63,091 nt of DNA from Nitrosotalea sp. (GCA_029850515.1 JARCRW010000029.1:1-63091); one strand, 5' to 3'; shown: positions 30,550 to 39,152, numbered from the stretch's first letter. Notes: generated by a model not told the origin, from the letters alone. Numbers and translations are program-made.

Positions 30550-30853
30550 TTACGATAGTTATTCTGTATTGATCATGTCCAACTACTTGCAGTTGTCACA
30601 TTCCAAGTTAGATTGGATGAGCGTTTTTCACATGGTTCTCAACTATGATTAATGGGATTTGAATTAGAGATATGGCGGTACAACCAATTGGGGTGTTCTG
30701 GATTATGTTCATTGAGTTGTCTGTAGTTCTGGTCAAGATGATCTCTTGGAGATTGCAACTGACATTCCACGTTGTACTATTTTTTCATATACTTTGATAG
30801 CGAAAAAAATTATCTTGGCAATGATTATATTCTGTCACTAGCGGCTTTCTTTC
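30550..30853 (+). other. Gene-poor gap between nirK and serA, with one tiny hydrophobic frame
   Basis: About 300 bases without a convincing gene. A 41-codon frame from ATG 30672 to TGA 30797 would encode a hydrophobic peptide (GVFWIMFIELSVVLVKMI in its middle), but it has no good ribosome site and may be chance. No tRNA, repeat or clear hairpin was seen. The end of the gap must hold the serA promoter. Confidence 0.4.
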
Positions 30854-31786
30854 ATGTCTATGGACCAATCTGTCTTGATCTGTGATCAGGTGGCACCAAT
30901 TCTAAATGATATATTACAAAAAAATGGATTAAAAATAACATACGAGCCAGAAATTACACCAGATCAAATAAACGAAAAAATTTCTAATTTTGATATAGTT
31001 ATAGTAAGAAGCAGAACAAAGATCACAAAAGAAATGATTGATCGTACCACCAAGTGCAAAATAATTGCACGTGTGGGAGTAGGTCTTGATAATATTGATG
31101 TTGATGCAGCCAAGACAAAAGGCATACGGGTTATCAATGCAGTCGAGGGTGCAATGAATGCTGTTGCAGAACTTGTTCTGGGGCTGATGCTTTCAATGGC
31201 AAGAGAAGTACCGAGGGCAGACAGAGAGATACGAAATGGCAAGTGGCTCAAAAAAGAACTCATGGGAAGTGAACTTTCTGGAAAATATCTTGGCATAGTT
31301 GGTTTGGGAAATATTGGAAAAAGACTTGCAAAACTTGCAAGGGGATTGAATATGAATATTATTGGATTTGATGTGATGCCAATCGCAGACGATTTTGTAC
31401 GTGATGTGGGGTTGATTAAAGCGGATATTGATACTCTGCTCTCAAGTGCAGATTATGTTTCATTTCATGTTCCGCTCACTGATACCACTCATCACTTGGT
31501 AAACGCTAAAAGAATTTCTACTATGAAAAAGACAGCATACATAATAAACACATCAAGGGGTGAGATCATTGACGAAGATGCATTGTATGATGCACTCAAG
31601 GAAGGTAGGATTGCAGGCGCTGCACTTGATGTATTTGAAAAAGAACCTGCAGTTGGAAATAAACTGACATTACTTCCAAATATTATATGCACTCCACATA
31701 TTGGTGCTCAAACAAAAGAAGCGCAGACACTTGCTGCAAATGTCATAGGCGAAAAAATAATCATGATTCTTCGCGGCGTTATCTAG
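30854..31786 (+). CDS. serA: D-3-phosphoglycerate dehydrogenase-like 2-hydroxyacid dehydrogenase
   Basis: 310 residues, the short form without ACT or intervening domains. The NAD site is LGIVGLGNIGKRLAKLARGL at about 144-163. The catalytic set is present: the Arg in IINTSRGEIIDEDAL, the Glu in DVFEKEPA, and the His in CTPHIGAQT. MNAVAELVLGLML is the family's N-terminal pattern. It should oxidise 3-phosphoglycerate towards serine; other 2-hydroxyacids cannot be excluded. The start is ATG 30854 or ATG 30860. Monocistronic. Confidence 0.88.
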   Translation: MSMDQSVLICDQVAPILNDILQKNGLKITYEPEITPDQINEKISNFDIVIVRSRTKITKEMIDRTTKCKIIARVGVGLDNIDVDAAKTKGIRVINAVEGAMNAVAELVLGLMLSMAREVPRADREIRNGKWLKKELMGSELSGKYLGIVGLGNIGKRLAKLARGLNMNIIGFDVMPIADDFVRDVGLIKADIDTLLSSADYVSFHVPLTDTTHHLVNAKRISTMKKTAYIINTSRGEIIDEDALYDALKEGRIAGAALDVFEKEPAVGNKLTLLPNIICTPHIGAQTKEAQTLAANVIGEKIIMILRGVI

Positions 31787-31915
31787 TTAATCAAATCGAG
31801 ACTGCTAACACCTTATTTTTGATTTTGATTGCACCTTTTACTTTGGCATCTACAATCATACTAGTACTTGTTGTAATTGCATCTTCTACCAGAAAGCCCA
31901 ATTAAAAAGTAAAAC

Positions 31916-32542
31916 CTAGACTTGGATGATTCCCTTTTGAATCAGATATTCTATTGACATGCCAAACTCATTGTCTGAGATGGAATCATTTGACCACCAT
32001 TTGACATTATTTTTGAACCATTGTGGTACGTATGTTTGATTTGTAGGGTTGTAATTTGGAACATTGAGTATGTTGTTGTTTATCAATTCACGAATTACTC
32101 CTGCATACACCTTGTCAGTAGGAGATCCTTGTTCCAATGTCTTTACAAGTGATTTGAACTCAATCGGTATGGCAATTTTACCAGTATCTATTAGATCAAA
32201 AGAAACACTGGCAGTAGAGTTGGAATATTCTGCATCAATGCGATAGGTTCCGGGATTGAATGTTGTCTTGTAAAATGGAAATGGTGAAGTAATTGTATTG
32301 TTTAATTTGTATATTGGCAAGTTAATAGGTGCACTTGTCTTGTTTGAACTATCTGTGATATGTATGGTTATACTGTTGCTGACAAGTTCTGAAACCTGCA
32401 CGTTGATTGAAAGAAAGTCCCCATATTCGTAAGCATGTTTGCTTGTAGATATCTCAAGTGAGGGAACTGCAAAACTATACTGTGTACCAAGTACTAATGC
32501 CCCAATCATGACAAATATCAAAATCTGTCTTGACCATTTCAT
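31916..32542 (-). CDS. Secreted protein with C-terminal WFKNNVKWW repeat module
   Basis: 208 residues. Residues 1-25 are a signal peptide (ILIFVMIGALVLGTQYSFA). A beta-sandwich domain follows (YEYGDFLSINVQVSEL), similar to the macroglobulin-like domains of thaumarchaeal surface proteins. The last 40 residues hold VPQWFKNNVKWWSNDSIS and FGMSIEYLIQKGIIQV, a module seen again and again at the ends of secreted proteins in this phylum. It is divergent from eL15. Function unknown; a cell-surface location is inferred. Confidence 0.78.
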   Translation of the reverse strand: MKWSRQILIFVMIGALVLGTQYSFAVPSLEISTSKHAYEYGDFLSINVQVSELVSNSITIHITDSSNKTSAPINLPIYKLNNTITSPFPFYKTTFNPGTYRIDAEYSNSTASVSFDLIDTGKIAIPIEFKSLVKTLEQGSPTDKVYAGVIRELINNNILNVPNYNPTNQTYVPQWFKNNVKWWSNDSISDNEFGMSIEYLIQKGIIQV

Positions 32543-32650
32543 AAAAACTAGGAAAAATTAATTTCATAAATAGGCTTCCTTGACATTTGATTTATTTTGC
32601 AAGCAAAACCCTGCCTAATTTTCTAACAGAATATAAAGGGTAAATCTGTA

Positions 32651-33118
32651 GTGCCGAGTATGCCTAGCCAACAGGACCAAATCTGGATCAAGATGTGGAA
32701 AGAAAATTCTCCAGAGCTTAGGGCAAAGGCCATACAATGGAGAAAAGAAAATGCTCTAGTACGTGTGGATAGACCAAGCAGGATCCAAAGGGCACGAAGA
32801 CTGGGATACAAGGCAAAACAAGGAATTGTTGTAGTAAGAATGCGTGTAGGTAAGGGCAACATGCGCAAAAAAAGGCCAGTTGCAGGAAGAAGACCAAAAC
32901 ACTTGGGTGTACTTCGAATCAAGCCTGCCCTTAGCATGCAAAGAGTTGCAGAGCGCAGAGTGTTGGAGAGATTTCCAAACATGGATCTTCTTGGCTCATA
33001 CTATGTACATCAAGATGGTTTGTATCTTTGGTACGAAGTAATACTTGCAGATATCGCACATCCGAGAATAATAAAAGACAAAGAAATTCGCGGCAAACTT
33101 GCTACTCTGAAAAATTGA
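32651..33118 (+). CDS. rpl15e: 50S ribosomal protein eL15
   Basis: 155 residues, close to the archaeal length. WRKENALVRVDRPSRIQRAR and LGYKAKQGIVVVRMRVGKG are the family core, followed by GRRPKHLGVLRIKP and VLERFPNMDLLGSYYVHQDG. It belongs to the large subunit. The GTG start at 32651 is followed three codons later by ATG 32660, which is also possible. The next gene overlaps its stop by four bases. Confidence 0.95.
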   Translation: MPSMPSQQDQIWIKMWKENSPELRAKAIQWRKENALVRVDRPSRIQRARRLGYKAKQGIVVVRMRVGKGNMRKKRPVAGRRPKHLGVLRIKPALSMQRVAERRVLERFPNMDLLGSYYVHQDGLYLWYEVILADIAHPRIIKDKEIRGKLATLKN

Positions 33119-33612
33119 GATCTCAAATTTTCTTATCATGTGTGATTTTACTAGGTATGTTAACAATACCAGCTTTTGCACAAGTCTCAATTCCAAAAAC
33201 CCTTGACCACCCTGGCATAAAATGGGACTGGAAAATAAAAGCGGAAAATTATACCTTTGATGTTATTACAGTATCAAATTATGACATGCAAAATGTAACC
33301 TTTAACGAGATGAACAAGGAACTTGTCTTTCTTGGTAACAGCACACATTCTGGAAACATTGCTGAAATTCAGATACCCACCAATTTGATAGGTGGAAAAC
33401 TCACAGTAACACAAGATGGAAAGCCAATCTCTTCTATAGTGATTCCTGGAACTGACAGCTCCACAATAATGCTGAAATTTAATCAGACTGGCATGACCAA
33501 TACAAGTGTCATTGGAACTACGTATCTTCCAGAATTTTCAAATGTCGCTTTGCTTGTAATGGTGTTGTCAATTTCAATGGTCTTGTTAATACCCAAGATT
33601 AAAAAATTCTAA
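33115..33612 (+). CDS. Exported protein with PEF-like C-terminal sorting signal
   Basis: 165 residues from the TTG at 33115, whose TTGA overlaps the eL15 stop. This start is chosen because it gives a clean signal peptide, LRSQIFLSCVILLGMLTIPA-FAQ. The mature part has several N-glycosylation-type sites (NYT, NVT, NST). It ends with TTYLPEFSNVALLVMVLSIS plus a basic tail: a PEF motif, a membrane segment and lysines. This is the layout of archaeosortase-recognised PEF/PEFG-CTERM proteins. The protein at 55667 has the same ending. Its last bases overlap the convergent gene at 33609. Confidence 0.75.
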   Translation: MRSQIFLSCVILLGMLTIPAFAQVSIPKTLDHPGIKWDWKIKAENYTFDVITVSNYDMQNVTFNEMNKELVFLGNSTHSGNIAEIQIPTNLIGGKLTVTQDGKPISSIVIPGTDSSTIMLKFNQTGMTNTSVIGTTYLPEFSNVALLVMVLSISMVLLIPKIKKF

Positions 33613-34298
33613 AATCCATTGTTATAGTCTTCCCACATGTTTGCTCTTGTTGTAAGCTTGTTCATCTGATAAAATATTCCACCTACAATACCTGCTTGGT
33701 AAAATGCATATAGGTAAACTTGAGAATGTGTCGGGTCTGAGTGGGTAAAGGTGAGTGCAAGCATGGAAAAGAAGATGTATGTTCCAACAAATGTAAATAT
33801 CTTACTAAATATTCCCTCCATCCCAACTATTCTCCTTGTTGCTGCTGCCATCATTGTTATGCTTGATATTATCAAAAATGTCAGTCCTCCGTTTGTCTGA
33901 ATAAACTCTGTTGCCCATGGAATCAAGCCGTCTGTAAAGATTGACTTGTGTGATGGTTGTGCGCCCCCATGAAGTGCAAAAGATACTGCTGTAAAAATTG
34001 CCCCCATCATGAATAAAAACAAAAATACCTTGAAGAATGCCCGTTTTAGTGGGCTGCGAGATTCTGAAGGGTGCATTACCCTGTCAGTCATTTTCAGACC
34101 ATATAGAAAACCAATCCCAAAGGATGGTGCAAACATCAAGTCGATAATTAAAGGACTCTGTCTTATCATTTTGTCAATATCTGGCCCCAATATGAGATAT
34201 GAGACAAGTGCTAGTGACGCTGCTCCTAAAAATATTGCAATGTCTATTGAACTTCTGTTCTTCTTCAATTCCAATAGGTCTATTCCCCAATCATCCAA
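33609..34298 (-). CDS. Multi-pass membrane protein of unknown function
   Basis: 229 residues with about six membrane segments (IAIFLGAASLALVSYLILG, MFAPSFGIGFLYGL, VFLFLFMMGAIFTAVSFAL, GLTFLIISSITMMAAAT, FVGTYIFFSMLALTF, AGIVGGIFYQM). The loops carry HGGAQPSHKS and THSDPTHSQVY, so His/Ser-rich loops face one side. I recognise no family. It overlaps the convergent exported-protein gene by four bases. Confidence 0.7.
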   Translation of the reverse strand: MDDWGIDLLELKKNRSSIDIAIFLGAASLALVSYLILGPDIDKMIRQSPLIIDLMFAPSFGIGFLYGLKMTDRVMHPSESRSPLKRAFFKVFLFLFMMGAIFTAVSFALHGGAQPSHKSIFTDGLIPWATEFIQTNGGLTFLIISSITMMAAATRRIVGMEGIFSKIFTFVGTYIFFSMLALTFTHSDPTHSQVYLYAFYQAGIVGGIFYQMNKLTTRANMWEDYNNGF

Positions 34299-34403
34299 CT
34301 TGATATTGCTGTAAAATTATGAATTAAAGAAGGAAATCAAAAGGATTTTGCCTTTCTTATCAACTCATTTTGCCTTTTATTTGGGACCTGTTCATCTTGT
34401 ACC

Positions 34404-34616
34404 ATGAAAGCAAAAATTGTACTCGTGATCACTGGCATTGTAGTTTTTACATTTGGGATAATCTTCTACCTACAAGGAAATTCCATGGTTGGCCCTACTT
34501 CATCGTTCATGTATTCAAATCCGAAATGGATTGTAAACGGTCAATGGATTGCCGTTGGTGGTGCATTGATTTTGGCTGCAGGCCTTGGAATCAGCTTACG
34601 ACGCCCAAAGTCATAG
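34404..34616 (+). CDS. Small two-helix membrane protein
   Basis: 70 residues. Two membrane helices, KIVLVITGIVVFTFGIIFYL (about 4-23) and WIAVGGALILAAGLGISL (about 48-65), are linked by a short polar loop, followed by RRPKS. No family recognised. Its 3' end overlaps the convergent RAM-domain gene by 26 bases, so one of the two ends may be regulated by antisense transcription. Confidence 0.6.
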   Translation: MKAKIVLVITGIVVFTFGIIFYLQGNSMVGPTSSFMYSNPKWIVNGQWIAVGGALILAAGLGISLRRPKS

Positions 34617-34821
34617 TGGATCTAACCCTGGCTAATTGACGAATCTTTTTTGTAATTAGATTGTCCATCTGAGATTCAGTATCGGTTTCAGCTTCTACTA
34701 CGATGTCGTAATCGCCGTATACTACCTTTGCATCCTTTACCTTGTCTATTTTCTTCAATTTTTCAACAATTTCGTTTTCGGAACCAAGCTCGCAACCGAT
34801 CAAAACGTATGCCTTTTCCAT
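34591..34821 (-). CDS. Stand-alone Lrp/AsnC ligand-binding (RAM) domain protein
   Basis: 76 residues, only the RAM half of an Lrp regulator: AYVLIGCELGSENEIVEKLK, VKDAKVVYGDYDIVVEAETD, then a helix and VRSTMTLGVV. There is no helix-turn-helix. Such proteins are common in archaea and probably form ring-like oligomers that bind amino acids or modulate full Lrp proteins. A paralogue is at 37134. Read leftward with a short 5' region. Confidence 0.85.
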   Translation of the reverse strand: MEKAYVLIGCELGSENEIVEKLKKIDKVKDAKVVYGDYDIVVEAETDTESQMDNLITKKIRQLARVRSTMTLGVVS

Positions 34822-34942
34822 ACTATATCAAATCATGACACAAGCTTAAATCCTTATTCCATGCATTTGATGCGCTTCTTCCTAAATTCTGTATCATGGT
34901 TCAACTTGGATCTTCCATAATTGGTATTAGCCATGGAATTAA

Positions 34943-35230
34943 ATGGCAGTCTTGAAACGTTATTTCATGGGATTGTTTGGAAAATCAAAGCCCAAAGATG
35001 ATAAAATTGAACAAATGAGGGTATTGCTTGATAACTTTCAGTTTGCCGACTTGCAGATTTTTTGCACTGAAATACTTGGAACCAAGCCGGCAATGGACCA
35101 GGAACACCTGTCAAGTATAGAACTGCTTGATTTCATATGGGATCAATACCACAAGGGAAAAATGCAATTTTCTCAGATAAAGGAATTTGCACTAAAACAT
35201 GAAATAGTTGCAGAAAGCTTTTTTGAATAA
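34943..35230 (+). CDS. Small conserved-looking acidic protein, unknown
   Basis: 95 residues from ATG 34943, or 87 from ATG 34967 (MGLFGKSKPKDD), which looks more natural. It is helical and acidic, with DNFQFADLQIFCTEIL and QFSQIKEFALKHEIVAESFF. No membrane segment, no motif recognised. It abuts the convergent thioredoxin-NHL gene (five bases between stops). Confidence 0.6.
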   Translation: MAVLKRYFMGLFGKSKPKDDKIEQMRVLLDNFQFADLQIFCTEILGTKPAMDQEHLSSIELLDFIWDQYHKGKMQFSQIKEFALKHEIVAESFFE

Positions 35231-35234
35231 ATTT

Positions 35235-36725
35235 TTAAATTTGTATATCTAATGTCTTAAGAATATTTGTCATGAGATCATAGACCCGTATTAGATGGTT
35301 ATTGGTATCTGTAATGTACAACTTGTCTTGATACCATTTGACATCGCTTGGCTCGTATAGTTCTAGCGTATCGCAGCTTGGATCATCTAATCTACATATC
35401 GTACTCATACCTTGCTTTCCAATTAATGTCCTGACAGAATCGTTATCTTGATCAATTACTCTAATTGAAGAATTGTAAGTATCAGCAACAAATATCTTGT
35501 TTGTAATTGCACACAATCCTAGTGGGTGCTGGAATAATGACTCGCCAGTTTTGCCGTCTTTGTATCCGAATGCAAATAATCCATGACCCACAATGGTTCT
35601 AACATATTGCGTCTTGAGATCTATCTCTCGGACAGATGATGTTTCACTGTCTACAAAGTATAACATGTCATCATGAATGAAAATTCCACTTGGCTGTGCA
35701 AGCTGCGCCTGCATCCTATTGCCATCTATGATATCTTCTTGACCGTTCCCTGCAAAAGGCCTTGTCAAATCTGTATTGATATCATATGTCCATATCTGAT
35801 GATTTCCTGCCATTGCAATAAAGACCAAGTCATCTTTTACTGCAACATCCCATGGAGATGAAATAGAAATCTCCTTCCCTATGCCACCAGATGATCTCCA
35901 TGGACCTTGTTTACCTGTTCCAACAAGTGTAGTCACTTGGTTGTTTTGTAGGTCTATTTTTCGTAATGCATGATTTTCTGTATCTGCAACAAAGATGAGA
36001 TCATCTTTCCATGCAACTCCTTGGGGTCTGAAAAATGTCGCATCTGTAAATTTGCCATCTTCTAGTCCTATCTTGCCACTCCCAATGATGTGCAATATCT
36101 TGCCTGAAAGATCTGTGATAATGACTCGATTATGGTTCGAGTCTGATATGGCAATCTTATCTTTTGATATTGATATCTTGCCTGGAAAAGATAATGTTGT
36201 ATTGCTCTTCTTGATAGTTTTCACAATCTTGATTGGTTCTCTTGCCAGCGTGTGAGACTTTTCATGCTTTTCCAAAAGGACATCAATTGTATCTTCTATC
36301 ATCTCTTTTTGACCCTCTCCGGACTGCCTGTATGCTATGATCCCATTAGGATCAATTATGGCAATTGTAGGCCAACCATTGATTCCAAACTTGTTCCAGA
36401 CTGTCATTTTCTCATCTACCAGTACTGGGTGCGATATCTCATATCTTGCTACTGCTTGTTCGATATTTTTCCTGTCTTGCTCATTGAAGAATTTTGCAGA
36501 ATGTACTCCTATGAATACAACTGGCATGTCTCTGTATTTTTTTTCAAGCTCTGCAAGTATGGGTAGTGTATGCATGCAATTTATGCAACAATAGGTCCAA
36601 AAGTCTAATACTATTACATGGCCCCTGAGTTTTTCAAGCGAAATCGGTTCTTTTGTGTTGACCCAATTAAATTCTGGGGGAAATTCTGGTGCCTTGGTAA
36701 CTTTGGAAAATATATCGTCAAACAT
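35235..36725 (-). CDS. Thioredoxin-like protein with NHL-repeat beta-propeller
   Basis: 496 residues. Residues 1-150 are a thioredoxin fold with a TlpA-like active site, LDFWTYCCINCMHTLP (the CxxC is CINC, at about 51-54). From about 175 to 490 come NHL-type propeller blades with repeated signatures (FRPQGVAWKDDLIFVADTEN, LAQPSGIFIHDDMLYFVDSE, HPLGLCAITNKIFVADTYNS). The arrangement is that of NHLRC2-like proteins in bacteria, archaea and animals. It has no signal peptide, so it is probably cytoplasmic. A redox role is likely; the partner is unknown. Confidence 0.9.
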   Translation of the reverse strand: MFDDIFSKVTKAPEFPPEFNWVNTKEPISLEKLRGHVIVLDFWTYCCINCMHTLPILAELEKKYRDMPVVFIGVHSAKFFNEQDRKNIEQAVARYEISHPVLVDEKMTVWNKFGINGWPTIAIIDPNGIIAYRQSGEGQKEMIEDTIDVLLEKHEKSHTLAREPIKIVKTIKKSNTTLSFPGKISISKDKIAISDSNHNRVIITDLSGKILHIIGSGKIGLEDGKFTDATFFRPQGVAWKDDLIFVADTENHALRKIDLQNNQVTTLVGTGKQGPWRSSGGIGKEISISSPWDVAVKDDLVFIAMAGNHQIWTYDINTDLTRPFAGNGQEDIIDGNRMQAQLAQPSGIFIHDDMLYFVDSETSSVREIDLKTQYVRTIVGHGLFAFGYKDGKTGESLFQHPLGLCAITNKIFVADTYNSSIRVIDQDNDSVRTLIGKQGMSTICRLDDPSCDTLELYEPSDVKWYQDKLYITDTNNHLIRVYDLMTNILKTLDIQI

Positions 36726-36826
36726 GAATATACAAATTTAAGATTTTGATTATTTAACCGCTCTTCAATAATATTGTCATTCTTAATACGATAATCTTAT
36801 TAATCTACCACATCTTTCCGTTAACA

Positions 36827-37117
36827 TTGGATCTTTTTAAAAAGAAATTCAAATGTGAACAATGTGATGCCAAGTTTACAGTTTATGATGATCTGATAAA
36901 ACACGCCCGTCATGATCATCATCATGACATTATCAAATGTGACACATGTGGAAAAGAGTTTATCCATGAACAGGATAGACTCCACCACTCAAGAGAGGAA
37001 CACCAGAAGAAAATGGAGGGACGCATTCACAAAAGTGAACACAAACATGAAAACAAGTCCCCTTCTCCGCAAGATGAAGTTGATGCTCACACAAGAAATT
37101 TTGGAGATAATCTATAA
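36827..37117 (+). CDS. Two-finger C2H2 zinc-finger protein
   Basis: 96 residues from TTG 36827. The first finger has FKCEQCDAKFTVYDDLIKHA ending in HDHH (Cys-x2-Cys, His-x3-5-His). The second has IKCDTCGKEFIHEQDRLHHS ending in EEH. A basic and acidic tail follows (HKSEHKHENKS). Classic C2H2 fingers are rare in archaea but do occur in small thaumarchaeal proteins. It may bind nucleic acid; the target is unknown. Monocistronic. Confidence 0.82.
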   Translation: MDLFKKKFKCEQCDAKFTVYDDLIKHARHDHHHDIIKCDTCGKEFIHEQDRLHHSREEHQKKMEGRIHKSEHKHENKSPSPQDEVDAHTRNFGDNL

Positions 37118-37133
37118 ATCGTGATGTAAACGT

Positions 37134-37391
37134 CTATTCTGACTGGAGCATAAGTACGCTAGTGACTGGTCTTAGGCCTAAAATTTTTGAACGTACCGTC
37201 TCGTTTAACTCTCCCTCTGTCTTGGTTTCAATTTTTACTATTACATCATATACTCCATGTGTTGCCTGTACTTCTTTGACACCGCGTAATTTCTGTAGCG
37301 ATTTGACGACTTGTTGTTCTTTTCCAAGATGGCAGTTTATGAGAACAAATGTTTCTTGCACGTCTTTATCTTTGTAATCATTGTATTTCAA
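37134..37391 (-). CDS. Stand-alone Lrp/AsnC ligand-binding (RAM) domain protein
   Basis: 85 residues. It has TFVLINCHLGKEQQVVKSLQ, VKEVQATHGVYDVIVKIETK, and a closing LRPVTSVLMLQSE, a RAM domain without helix-turn-helix. It is similar in plan to the protein at 34591 but with a different N-terminus (MKYNDYKDKD). It lies convergent to the zinc-finger gene and divergent from the START-like gene at 37450. Confidence 0.85.
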   Translation of the reverse strand: MKYNDYKDKDVQETFVLINCHLGKEQQVVKSLQKLRGVKEVQATHGVYDVIVKIETKTEGELNETVRSKILGLRPVTSVLMLQSE

Positions 37392-37449
37392 TGACGTAGA
37401 TTGCAGTGTGTACTAACTAGACTTTAACTCCAGTTTGCTATATTGATGC

Positions 37450-37917
37450 ATGATTCGTATTGTATCAAAAGTAATGATAAATTCCTCTGCTAAAAAAGTC
37501 TGGAGTGTAGTATCTGCAATTGAAAGGGATCCATATTTTTGGAAAGGTCTCGAAAGAGTACGAAATACGTCACACGGTAGAAATATGTTTACTCGGGAGG
37601 TAATATTGAGTAATTCTGATAAATGCTATCAAAAAGTTACTCTTTTTCCTATTGAAGGTATTCATATCAAGTGGACTGGGGGTTCAATAATTGGCATAAA
37701 AGACATTTTGATAACGCAAATTGGAAATCAAACCCTTTTGGAAGTTGAGATGAACTATGAGATAAAAGGAATTGCACAACTTCGTTCCAGACGTATTTCA
37801 GAGGAATTGCGAAGTGAATCTGAACTGGCATTACAGTTGATAAAAGAAGACATTGAACAAATTGAACCCTTTCAGATCACAGACAGAAAACAATGGGTGG
37901 ATTTGATTCGTGAGTAA
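37450..37917 (+). CDS. SRPBCC (START-like) family protein
   Basis: 155 residues. IRIVSKVMINSSAKKVWSVV is the usual first strand and helix of the SRPBCC cavity fold. YFWKGLERVRNTS, IHIKWTGGSIIGIKDILITQ and the long C-terminal helix EELRSESELALQLIKEDIEQ complete it. These proteins bind hydrophobic ligands, and no ligand can be inferred. It overlaps the following TFB gene by eight bases, so the two are translationally linked, an uncommon pairing. Confidence 0.78.
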   Translation: MIRIVSKVMINSSAKKVWSVVSAIERDPYFWKGLERVRNTSHGRNMFTREVILSNSDKCYQKVTLFPIEGIHIKWTGGSIIGIKDILITQIGNQTLLEVEMNYEIKGIAQLRSRRISEELRSESELALQLIKEDIEQIEPFQITDRKQWVDLIRE

Positions 37918-38905
37918 ACACAAACAAGTACTGGTAAAACCAGAACTGGGAGTTTCTGTAAACAGTCCGCAGAAAATAAGCGAATCTTTTCCAAAGTGCA
38001 CTACACCTAATTGTAAAGGATGGCCAATAGTGACTGATAATGTTTCAGGCGAGATCCTTTGTGGTTCATGCGGACTAGTTTTAGAAGAAAAATCTCTAGA
38101 AACTATTTCACCATATGTGCATGACTCGACAGATTATATGACAAAAAAAAGTTCTGGAATGGGCAATTCTTTGACAATGTTTGATATGAACATGACCACC
38201 ATAATCTCAGACAGGGATAGCCTTGGAAATTCTCTTTCCAGGACCACCAAGAATGACTTTCATCGCCTAAAAATGCTGAACACTAGGAGTATTACCTCTG
38301 GAAACAAAACACTACGGTCTGCCCTTTTATTTCTAAACATGTTGCAGATGAAATTGGGGATGCCAGACTCTGTGGCAGAAAATTCTGCACATCTGTACAG
38401 AAAAGCAATGCGCGCCAGAATGACTGTTGGACGAAAATCAAAAAATCTAATGTGTGCATGCGTTTATGCGTCTTGCAAACAAGGCGGAATACCAAGATCC
38501 ATTCTTGAGATATCTCTTACAAGTAATATGGGAAGAAAAGAAATTGCGAGAACATATAGAAGTCTGATTGAAAAATTTGATCTATCCATAGTTCCTTTCA
38601 GCTCTAAAGAATTTCTGGCAAGGATTGCAAATGAGGCACAAATCAGTGAAAAATCCAAAAGAAATGCCTTGGAAATACTCTGTACAGCTGAGGAAACTGG
38701 TCTTGCACGTGGTAAACACCCAAAAGCATTGGCGGCGGCATCACTCTATTTGGCATGTGTTCTAAATACTGAACAAAAGACGCAAGCAGAGATAACTAGG
38801 GCTTCAGGTGTTACTTCTACTACAATACGCGCAAGATATTATGATCTAAAAAAATTATATCTAGAGTCCAAAGACAAGATGGTTTGTAAAAACTTGGCAA
38901 AATAA
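37910..38905 (+). CDS. tfb: Transcription initiation factor B (TFB)
   Basis: 331 residues, archaeal TFIIB homologue. The N-terminal zinc ribbon reads CTTPNCKGWPIV then ILCGSCGLVLEE; the first Cys pair is spaced C-x4-C instead of C-x2-C. The B-finger/linker is in GMGNSLTMFDMNMTT. Two cyclin-like repeats follow: LFLNMLQMKLGMPDSVAEN to YRSLIEKFDL, and FLARIANEAQISEKSKR to SGVTSTTIRARYYDLKK. It bridges TBP and RNA polymerase and sets the start site. The GTG start overlaps the START-like gene. A second TFB is at 58803. Confidence 0.93.
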   Translation: MSKHKQVLVKPELGVSVNSPQKISESFPKCTTPNCKGWPIVTDNVSGEILCGSCGLVLEEKSLETISPYVHDSTDYMTKKSSGMGNSLTMFDMNMTTIISDRDSLGNSLSRTTKNDFHRLKMLNTRSITSGNKTLRSALLFLNMLQMKLGMPDSVAENSAHLYRKAMRARMTVGRKSKNLMCACVYASCKQGGIPRSILEISLTSNMGRKEIARTYRSLIEKFDLSIVPFSSKEFLARIANEAQISEKSKRNALEILCTAEETGLARGKHPKALAAASLYLACVLNTEQKTQAEITRASGVTSTTIRARYYDLKKLYLESKDKMVCKNLAK

Positions 38906-38919
38906 ATAAGAAATATGTT

Positions 38920-39030
38920 ATGTCTTCTCTAGATGATAAAATCCATAGAGTTGAAGAAACCGTGCTCATTACAGTCATTGTAATTCATACTACATTCCTC
39001 CTGATGGATATGGGGGGGTCGTTTGCATGA
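38920..39030 (+). CDS. Possible 36-residue membrane peptide
   Basis: An ATG-TGA frame 15 bases after the TFB stop encodes 36 residues. It has a polar start (MSSLDDKIHRVEE) and then a single membrane-like stretch TVLITVIVIHTTFLLMDMGG. The split into a charged head and hydrophobic tail is more than expected by chance, but there is no family and no clear ribosome site. Listed as possible only. Confidence 0.3.
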   Translation: MSSLDDKIHRVEETVLITVIVIHTTFLLMDMGGSFA

Positions 39031-39152
39031 TCTCTTATAGTGAATCATTTTATTAAAAATACAATTAACATTGTTACGTCAGATTTATCAATGTGCTTCA
39101 TATGACAAGCCGGTACAAATCTTAAAAGCTCATCAATACATACTAAAAGGAG

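Noticed and set aside
33028-33114. Upstream extension of the exported PEF protein to ATG 33028
   Set aside because: It would run through the eL15 coding region and place a polar, Arg-rich stretch before a signal peptide; the TTG at 33115 gives a clean signal peptide.
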